NCBI GenBank assembly: GCA_030653335.1
Contig: JAURZP010000178.1
Coordinates: forward strand, 1 to 5,832
DNA length: 5,832 bases
Direction of reading: 5' to 3'
Source of the DNA: Methanoregula sp.
Lineage (GTDB): Archaea; Halobacteriota; Methanomicrobia; Methanomicrobiales; Methanospirillaceae
Below the pieces are notes generated by a model, which saw only the letters and a list, made by a program, of their open reading frames with translations, was not told where the DNA came from and ran no database searches. The position numbers and the translations under genes are program-made. Positions 1 through 4,718 of the stretch are shown here, in pieces (the first letter of the stretch is position 1; the number at the start of each line of letters is the position of its first letter).

Positions 1-581
1 ATTATCATTATCAATGATGCTGAAGCAGCAGCTGCATCGGTAGCGTTGTTCAGGTTCTCGTCACCAGTAAATGAACTCGTAACGAGCGTCTTGACTGCAC
101 CCAGACATTCTGTACGGGCTGTTACGGCCGGACTGCCTGCTGCAAGACCCGCGTCTACCGCTTTTGTGTCACCTTTATCGGTATCCGTCTCGAGTTTCTT
201 GTAGGTTACCTGCATTGTGGCCCATGCTGTATCGAACTTATCCATAGTGGCTTTGTCCTCAGCAGATAATGGGCGGGAGCGGAACTCTTTCATATTGTCA
301 TTAATAACTCCAACCTGTGCGGCCAGCGAAGTACTTGTGGCTGGGCGATCAGCGGGAACCGCAATATACCTGTAGATATCTCCCCGCATCTTTTCCAGTG
401 CTGCATTGGTCAGCGCAAGGTTCTCTGTACCCTGCATCTTTTCATAGAGTGCATCCTGGCGGGCCTTTGCATCCTGCAGGTTCATGTACCCGAGTCCTGC
501 AACTGCCACCAGGATAATCAGTACAATCAGGAATCCACCAATCAGTTTCTTCCCGATCTTCATATCATCAATGAAACTCAT
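1..581 (-). CDS. Methyl-accepting chemotaxis protein, N-terminal part (3' end of gene outside window)
   Basis: This is the start of a membrane chemoreceptor that would sense ligands outside the cell and signal to CheA. The 193 visible residues begin MSFIDDMKIGKKLIGGF, a typical chemoreceptor opening with a short basic cytoplasmic stretch. A strongly hydrophobic first membrane segment follows at about residues 14-32. Residues about 33-185 are polar, helical and free of further membrane segments, with helices such as NLALTNAALEKMRGDIYRYI, which fits a four-helix-bundle (4HB_MCP) sensor. The last visible residues (ASASLIMI) look like the beginning of the second membrane segment. The HAMP and methyl-accepting signalling domains expected of the family would lie beyond base 1, so they are inferred, not seen. 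The ATG at 579-581 is supported by a strong GGAGGA ribosome site 9 bases upstream. No stop interrupts the frame. The only cysteine is near residue 159. The gene diverges from the HTH-PAS gene. A sensor kinase with a 4HB domain is the main alternative. Confidence 0.85.
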   Translation of the reverse strand, partial: MSFIDDMKIGKKLIGGFLIVLIILVAVAGLGYMNLQDAKARQDALYEKMQGTENLALTNAALEKMRGDIYRYIAVPADRPATSTSLAAQVGVINDNMKEFRSRPLSAEDKATMDKFDTAWATMQVTYKKLETDTDKGDTKAVDAGLAAGSPAVTARTECLGAVKTLVTSSFTGDENLNNATDAAAASASLIMI

Positions 582-590
582 AGATTTCCT

Positions 591-596
591 TCCTCC
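591..596 (-). promoter_or_regulatory. Ribosome binding site of the chemoreceptor gene
   Basis: On the minus strand the sequence reads TGAAGGAGGAAGGAAATCT followed by ATG. GGAGGA matches the anti-Shine-Dalgarno end of archaeal 16S rRNA and lies 9 bases from the ATG, which fixes this start. The strong site implies a leadered mRNA, in contrast to the HTH-PAS gene on the other strand. Confidence 0.8.
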
Positions 597-637
597 TTCA
601 TGTTCCCCAATTCCCCGGTCCGGTGATCTCCCCTCTC

Positions 638-670
638 ACGAAAGGGTGCGTTTTTCTCGATCTCACCCGG
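638..670 (-). repeat. 33-base direct repeat, copy 1 (chemoreceptor-proximal)
   Basis: The 33 bases are identical to 997-1029, starting ACGAAAGGGTGCG and ending CTCACCCGG on the plus strand. Similarity extends more weakly on both sides: ATTCCCCG is shared 27-28 bases before the core, and GTTCCTG is shared 3-4 bases after it, giving a unit of roughly 70 bases. Read on the minus strand the core contains GGGTG and CACCC separated by 15 bases, so it could form a short hairpin in RNA. This copy ends 57 bases upstream of the chemoreceptor start codon, so it would sit in that gene's leader or promoter. The function is unknown. Confidence 0.85.
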
Positions 671-676
671 TCGGTT

Positions 677-705
677 CCTGCCATGGAGCTGCCACTTCCG
701 GCAGG
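677..705. repeat. Small inverted repeat next to repeat copy 1
   Basis: CCTGCC at 677-682 is the reverse complement of GGCAGG at 700-705, with a 17-base spacer that itself contains the palindrome CCATGG. GGTTCCTG also occurs twice here as a direct repeat (673-680 and 704-711). It could be an operator or an RNA hairpin in the chemoreceptor leader. A six-base stem is short enough to arise by chance. Confidence 0.3.
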
Positions 706-755
706 TTCCTGTAAGTAGGTGAATACATAACGTGAGGTTTTAGACTCATTCCCAA

Positions 756-774
756 TTGTCGAATTATGAGACAA
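756..774. repeat. Small AT-rich dyad in the chemoreceptor upstream region
   Basis: TTGTC at 756-760 and GACAA at 770-774 form a dyad around a 9-base AT-rich centre (GAATTATGA). The centre-to-centre spacing would suit a dimeric regulator, and it lies about 180 bases upstream of the chemoreceptor start. Five-base arms are weak evidence. Confidence 0.25.
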
Positions 775-996
775 AATTTGAAACAATGAAGACAGGGTAC
801 TAAAATCAGCTGGTGATTGTGATCTCATCCATGTTTTATTTTCAGCCCCGTTATCAGGAAGAACGGTTTTTGCGTTTATGCCCATCGAAAGATTGGAGTA
901 ATGCACCCGGAGTGCTGCATTTTTTTGTAATATTTCCTTTTGTCCCATACCAGACCTCTCAGATCTTCCATTCCCCGTATTGACGAGGTGCCCCAG

Positions 997-1029
997 ACGA
1001 AAGGGTGCGTTTTTCTCGATCTCACCCGG
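997..1029 (-). repeat. 33-base direct repeat, copy 2 (distal)
   Basis: This is an exact copy of 638-670 in the same orientation, offset by 359 bases. Weaker similarity extends from about 970 to 1040. On the minus strand it lies immediately downstream of a TATA-like TTATATG (1064-1058). A transcript started there would begin near 1035 and carry the repeat at its 5' end. The sequence between the two copies is not itself duplicated, so this is a dispersed short element and not a tandem duplication of the region. Confidence 0.85.
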
Positions 1030-1147
1030 CTTTGTTCCTGACCGCTTGTATGCCAAACATATAACATGCAGTTTTTTTATCCCTGCCCTGTCAGCATCCG
1101 GAAGAAACCAAACCGGATTGCTACACCATATTCAGGGCTGATCCGTA

Positions 1148-1240
1148 ATGCATCCATCAATATTATAAATGTATTTGAATGCACGGCATTGATGCATGGC
1201 ATACCCGCAACTTTTTAATAGTGAAAGAGCCGTGATGCAT
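1148..1240. promoter_or_regulatory. Three ATGCAT palindromes, candidate operator sites of the HTH-PAS promoter
   Basis: ATGCAT occurs at 1148-1153, 1192-1197 and 1235-1240, so the starts are 44 and 43 bases apart, about four helical turns. The last two share the longer form TGATGCAT and the first is TAATGCAT. A half-match (ATGCAC) lies at 1179-1184. The last palindrome falls between the candidate TATA box and the start codon, where a bound protein would block transcription. The downstream gene encodes a winged HTH, so autoregulation is a natural inference. Binding is not shown by the sequence. Confidence 0.4.
1212..1219 (+). promoter_or_regulatory. Candidate TATA box of the HTH-PAS gene
   Basis: TTTTTAAT within CTTTTTAATAG resembles the archaeal TATA element. 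Archaeal transcription usually starts about 25-30 bases downstream, which would be at 1240-1246, right at the ATG. No clear Shine-Dalgarno sequence precedes the ATG (only GTGAT at 1232-1236), so a leaderless or nearly leaderless mRNA is likely. An alternative TATA-like stretch, ATTATAAAT, lies at 1162-1170 and would give a leader of about 55 bases. Confidence 0.45.
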
Positions 1241-1245
1241 AATTA

Positions 1246-4200
1246 ATGGCAGTAAATAAATTCCCGGAAGAGGTAGAGGCTATCAGGAAACATCTGGCTG
1301 ATAATTCTGATGGGCTGAGTATCAAGGCAATCGCAACCACGCTGGGGATGAACCGGAACTCGGTTGCCAAGTACCTCGACATGCTCCAGATGCAGGGAAG
1401 GGTTACGGTCAGGCAGTATGGATCTGCCAGGATCTATACGCTGGCAAATAAACTGCCTGCTGCAGCGGTACTAAAGATCTCAAAAGGCAATGTTCTCATA
1501 TTCAGCCAGAACCTGATCGTTATCGATATCAATGAACCGTTCCGGGAACTCTTACAACTGCCAAAAAATGATCTCATAGGAAAAATGGCCGGCCAACTGC
1601 CGTTTTTTCTGGAATCGCACCCGGACCTGTCCCGTCTCCTCCGCGACAGCCTGAAAGGCAAAGAGAACAGGATTTCTGCGGTGCTGGTGCTTCCGGATCG
1701 ATCCCTGCCGGGCACATTCACCTTCAGCCCGGTCTTTTTTGAGAACGGGGATCCGGGCGTGGCCCTTATTGCCGACATAACGGCCGGCACCCAATATCCC
1801 TCTCGCCCGGAAATCGTCACTGACCGCTTGCTTGTTGAACTGGATGAGGTAGAATATATCTGCCGGTTCAAACCGGATGGAACGCTCACCTACGTCAACC
1901 GGGCTTATGGTGAGCTGCTGCAAAAGCCAACAGCCGATCTGATCGGTCATACGTGGCGGCCAACAGTTCCCGACAGCGAGTATAAAAAAATCAAAAACTG
2001 CCTCTCCACCCTGAACCCCGCCCGCATGGTTGCATCTATGGAATTCAAGACTATCACACCCATGGGAGAGTCCCGGTGGCAGCGGTGGAAATTCAGGGGC
2101 GTATTCGATCAGGAGGGACAGACCATCGGCTACCAGGGCACGGGCCTAGATATCACCGAGATAAAAAAACTCGAAGAGAAGGTCTGCAGAGATACGGATG
2201 AACTGGAGCGGCTGATACGGGAGCATAAGAACGAGATCCAGGACTTAAATAAACAGATCTATACTGAACTCTCCACCCGCGAGAAAGCCGATTTCCAGCT
2301 CCAGTTCACCCAGTTTGCCATGAACAATGCTTCGTACATGATCATCTGGATCAGTCGCGAGGCCCGGTTTGTGTATATGAACAAGAAAGCCCGGCAGGTC
2401 CTGGGGTACTCCTACCGTGAACTGATGGCAAAAAAAATTTTAGATCTCCTGACAGTAAGTCTCCTGTCGCCATGGGAGGAGATCTGGGAGACCACCCGGC
2501 GGGATCATCAGTACACGATCGAGACTGCCATAAGGACCCGCGACGGACGCGAGATCCCTGTCGAGATGGTTTTCAATTACCTTGAGTTCAAGGAAAAACA
2601 ATACTGCTGCTGTTTTGCAACCGACATTACCGGACGTAAAAAAGCTGAAGATACCATACGGAAGATCGGGCGGGAATGGCAGACGACATTCGATGCGATT
2701 ACTGATGTGGTTTTCCTGCTCGATTACAAGGGACGGATTGTCCGGTACAACCGTGCCTTTGAAACATTTACCGGAAAACCAGCAGATGAGATTGACGGCA
2801 GGTATTGTTACGAGATCCTGCATGGCACCGTCTACCCGATTGAGGGCTGCCCGAACGTGAAAGCACAAAAAAGCCGGCAGCGCGAGAGCCTTGAACTGAA
2901 GATCGGTGACCAGTGGTTTGTTGCCGCGGTTGACCCGGTTTTTTCCGATAGTGGCGAATTTTCCGGAGCTGTTCACCTCCTTATCGACATCACCGAGCGC
3001 AAACTGGCGGAAGATGCGCTGCGCGAATCACGCCAGATCATGGAGGCCATACTCAATTCCATCACCGTTCGGATCTTCTGGAAGGATAAAAACTCAGTTT
3101 ACCTTGGCTGCAACACTGCCTTTGCCCGCGATGCCGGCTTTAATAAACCGGAGGATATTATTGGAAAGGACGATTATGCAATGGGCTGGCGTGACCAGGC
3201 CGGGATGTACCGGAACGATGACCGGGCTGTAATTATGAGCGGAATACCAAAACTCCTTTTCGAAGAACCGCAGACAACATCAACTGGTGAAAAAATTCAA
3301 CTCCTGACAAGCAAAGTTCCGCTGCGGGATGCCGGTGGAGAGATCATTGGCGTGCTGGGGACGTACCTTGACATCACCGAGCGCAAACGGGCAGAAGATG
3401 CACTGAGGGAGACGGAACGGCGACTGGGAGATATCATCAACTTCCTGCCTGATGCCACGTTTGCGATCGATCGTGAAGGGAAGGTGATCGCATGGAACCG
3501 GGCGATTGAGGAGATGACCGGTATCCGGGCAGAAGATATCCTTGGGCACGGAAACTATGAGTATGCACTGCCATTCTATGGCGTGCGCCACCCGATACTT
3601 ATCGATCTTATCATGACTCCGGATCCGGATGTGTTGAACAACTATTCCTCTGTGCAGATGGATGGTGATGTCCTGACAGCTGAGCTCTCCCGGGCTCACC
3701 TGTGTGGAAAAGACCTCTATCTCTGGGGTAAAACGACTCTGCTCAAAAATGTCTCGGGCGAAGTCGTCGGTGCGATTGAATCAATCCGGGATATCACCGG
3801 GCGAAAGGCGGCAGAAACTGCTATCAGGGAAAATGAGGAGAGATACCGCACCCTTGTAGAGAACCTCCCGCAAAAGATATTTCTCAAGGATAAAAATTCC
3901 ATCTATATCTCCTGCAACAGGAATTATGCCAACGATCTGAAGATTCAACCCGAAGAGATTGCCGGAAAGAACGATTACGACTTCTATCCGCATGAACTTG
4001 CAGATAAGTACCGGGCTGATGACAAACGACTGATAGCATCAGGCCGTACTGATGAAATTATTGAGGAATATGAGCTGGACGGGAAGAAATACTGGGTCAA
4101 TACCGTTAAAACCCCCCTTAAAGATGCCATTGGGAATGCAGCAGGAATCCTTGGCATATTCTGGGATACAACCGAAAACAAGCGGGCACAGGATGCAATT

Positions 4201-4572
4201 ATTAAAAGCGAGGAGAAGTACCGCGCTCTTGTTGAGACACTCAGGGACTGGATATGGCAAGTGGATGCAGACGGAGTGTATGTATATACAAGCCCGAAAG
4301 TCAAGGATATTTTGGGATATCAGCCGGATGAAATTTTGGGAAAGACCTTATTTGACCTGATGCCACCAGAGGAAGCAAAGCGCGTATCTGGGATCTTCAA
4401 GGCACTGATTGCCGACAAAAAGCCGATTATTGCTTTTAAGAATATCAATATACACAAGGAGGGACACCTGGTTACGCTGGAAACGAGCGGTGATCCTTTT
4501 TTTGCAAAAGACGGAACGCTTGCCGGATACCGTGGAGTCTATCGGGATATCTCAGAACGCCGGCAGGTATGA
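1246..4572 (+). CDS. N-terminal winged-HTH, multi-PAS sensor/regulator without kinase domain
   Basis: This 1108-residue soluble protein probably binds DNA through its N-terminus and senses small ligands or redox state through tandem PAS domains. No membrane segment or signal peptide is visible. Residues 1-66 form a winged HTH (IKAIATTLGMNRNSVAKYLD, then a basic wing RVTVRQYGSARIYTL). PAS-like domains follow at about 70-181 (degenerate), 195-305, 354-465, 478-586, 597-713, 728-853, 866-978 and 989-1108. Most end in the PAC signature D-I-T/S-E-R or G-R (D302, D460, D581, D709, D849, D1101; D-T-T at D974). A charged heptad-like helix at 305-352 joins PAS2 to PAS3. The chain stops at the end of the last PAC motif (RDISERRQV), with no H-box or ATPase domain, and no frame of the next 146 bases supplies one. 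The ATG was chosen because the HTH begins directly after it, although the ribosome site is poor. The HTH-then-PAS layout is, from memory, common in Methanomicrobiales, where many relatives carry a kinase. Its ligand and targets are unknown. Confidence 0.88.
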   Translation: MAVNKFPEEVEAIRKHLADNSDGLSIKAIATTLGMNRNSVAKYLDMLQMQGRVTVRQYGSARIYTLANKLPAAAVLKISKGNVLIFSQNLIVIDINEPFRELLQLPKNDLIGKMAGQLPFFLESHPDLSRLLRDSLKGKENRISAVLVLPDRSLPGTFTFSPVFFENGDPGVALIADITAGTQYPSRPEIVTDRLLVELDEVEYICRFKPDGTLTYVNRAYGELLQKPTADLIGHTWRPTVPDSEYKKIKNCLSTLNPARMVASMEFKTITPMGESRWQRWKFRGVFDQEGQTIGYQGTGLDITEIKKLEEKVCRDTDELERLIREHKNEIQDLNKQIYTELSTREKADFQLQFTQFAMNNASYMIIWISREARFVYMNKKARQVLGYSYRELMAKKILDLLTVSLLSPWEEIWETTRRDHQYTIETAIRTRDGREIPVEMVFNYLEFKEKQYCCCFATDITGRKKAEDTIRKIGREWQTTFDAITDVVFLLDYKGRIVRYNRAFETFTGKPADEIDGRYCYEILHGTVYPIEGCPNVKAQKSRQRESLELKIGDQWFVAAVDPVFSDSGEFSGAVHLLIDITERKLAEDALRESRQIMEAILNSITVRIFWKDKNSVYLGCNTAFARDAGFNKPEDIIGKDDYAMGWRDQAGMYRNDDRAVIMSGIPKLLFEEPQTTSTGEKIQLLTSKVPLRDAGGEIIGVLGTYLDITERKRAEDALRETERRLGDIINFLPDATFAIDREGKVIAWNRAIEEMTGIRAEDILGHGNYEYALPFYGVRHPILIDLIMTPDPDVLNNYSSVQMDGDVLTAELSRAHLCGKDLYLWGKTTLLKNVSGEVVGAIESIRDITGRKAAETAIRENEERYRTLVENLPQKIFLKDKNSIYISCNRNYANDLKIQPEEIAGKNDYDFYPHELADKYRADDKRLIASGRTDEIIEEYELDGKKYWVNTVKTPLKDAIGNAAGILGIFWDTTENKRAQDAIIKSEEKYRALVETLRDWIWQVDADGVYVYTSPKVKDILGYQPDEILGKTLFDLMPPEEAKRVSGIFKALIADKKPIIAFKNINIHKEGHLVTLETSGDPFFAKDGTLAGYRGVYRDISERRQV
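2986..3004 (+). repeat. 19-base direct repeat inside the PAS gene, copy 1
   Basis: GACATCACCGAGCGCAAAC encodes the D-I-T-E-R-K linker after PAS4 and recurs exactly at 3370-3388. The two copies are 384 bases (128 codons) apart, in frame. Recombination between them would remove exactly one PAS domain plus its linker helix and leave the frame intact. Confidence 0.8.
3370..3388 (+). repeat. 19-base direct repeat inside the PAS gene, copy 2
   Basis: This is the exact partner of 2986-3004, encoding the D-I-T-E-R-K linker after PAS5. The protein context continues similar (A-E-D-A-L-R-E in both), so the identity reflects domain duplication or conversion at the linkers. Confidence 0.8.
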
Positions 4573-4688
4573 CAATCCGGTAGCAGGTGCAAATCCTTAA
4601 GGGAACAATCCGTAAAATTGAAAATCAGCAGGAGATTTATGAGTGCAGGAACTGCGGGTTTTCTATAGATAAGAAACTGATTGGGGTC

Positions 4689-4697
4689 TTTGTTTTT
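4689..4697 (+). terminator. Candidate oligo-T terminator of the HTH-PAS gene
   Basis: TTTGTTTTT at 4689-4697 on the plus strand, about 120 bases after the stop codon, is a T-rich tract of the kind that ends archaeal transcripts. There is no strong hairpin before it. This is plausible but unproven. Confidence 0.35.
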
Positions 4698-4708
4698 CGG
4701 GATAAATC

Positions 4709-4716
4709 AAAAAAAA
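4709..4716 (-). terminator. Oligo-T terminator of the secretion F-domain gene
   Basis: On the minus strand a run of eight T residues begins two bases after the TGA stop codon of the secretion gene. Archaeal RNA polymerase terminates readily on such tracts without a hairpin, so transcription of this gene probably ends here. That would make it the last gene of its unit. Confidence 0.55.
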
Positions 4717-4718
4717 GT

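Larger units (their letters stand above)
582..1245. other. Divergent intergenic region, 664 bases, no convincing gene
   Basis: The region separates the chemoreceptor (minus) from the HTH-PAS gene (plus). The open frames in it are of low quality: the longest, minus strand 598-1056, has no recognisable domain and reads the two copies of the repeated element in different frames (EIEKNAPFR in one, RVRSRKTHPFVR in the other), which a real protein would not do. What it does hold is the 33-base repeat pair (638-670, 997-1029), small dyads at 677-705 and 756-774, and the ATGCAT palindromes at 1148-1240. TATA-like sequence occurs on the minus strand at 1058-1064 and, weakly, around 722-732, and on the plus strand at 1161-1170 and 1212-1219. 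Its size is large for a simple divergent promoter pair, so a small RNA or a decayed gene is possible, but I see no direct evidence for either. Confidence 0.65.
4573..4718. other. Convergent intergenic region
   Basis: The 146 bases lie between two genes that end toward each other. The octamer ACAATCCG occurs twice (4572-4579 and 4605-4612). A plus-strand frame from a GTG at 4587 encodes a stretch with one zinc-ribbon-like C-x-x-C-G (YECRNCG, about 4636-4656), but it lacks the second cysteine pair and then runs antisense into the neighbouring gene, so I do not call it a gene. Oligo-T tracts on both strands near its right end are the only likely functional elements. Confidence 0.55.

Noticed and set aside
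317..714. Plus-strand open frames opposite and just beyond the chemoreceptor start
   Set aside because: They lie antisense to a well-supported chemoreceptor frame or in the repeat region and show no domain features.
638..1029. CRISPR array or insertion sequence based on the 33-base repeat
   Set aside because: There are only two copies, with a 326-base gap between them, no regular spacers, no cas genes, no transposase frame and no terminal inverted repeats.
598..1056. Minus-strand open frame of 152 codons upstream of the chemoreceptor
   Set aside because: It has no recognisable domain or ribosome site, its composition is unlike the neighbouring genes, and it reads the two identical repeat copies in different frames. 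Best explained as chance.
876..1067. Minus-strand open frame of 63 codons over repeat copy 2
   Set aside because: It overlaps the previous frame, has no ribosome site, and most of its apparent similarity is only the repeat itself.
2440..2976. Minus-strand open frame of 178 codons within the PAS gene
   Set aside because: It is fully antisense to a continuous PAS coding frame with clear motifs. It is a shadow of codon bias.
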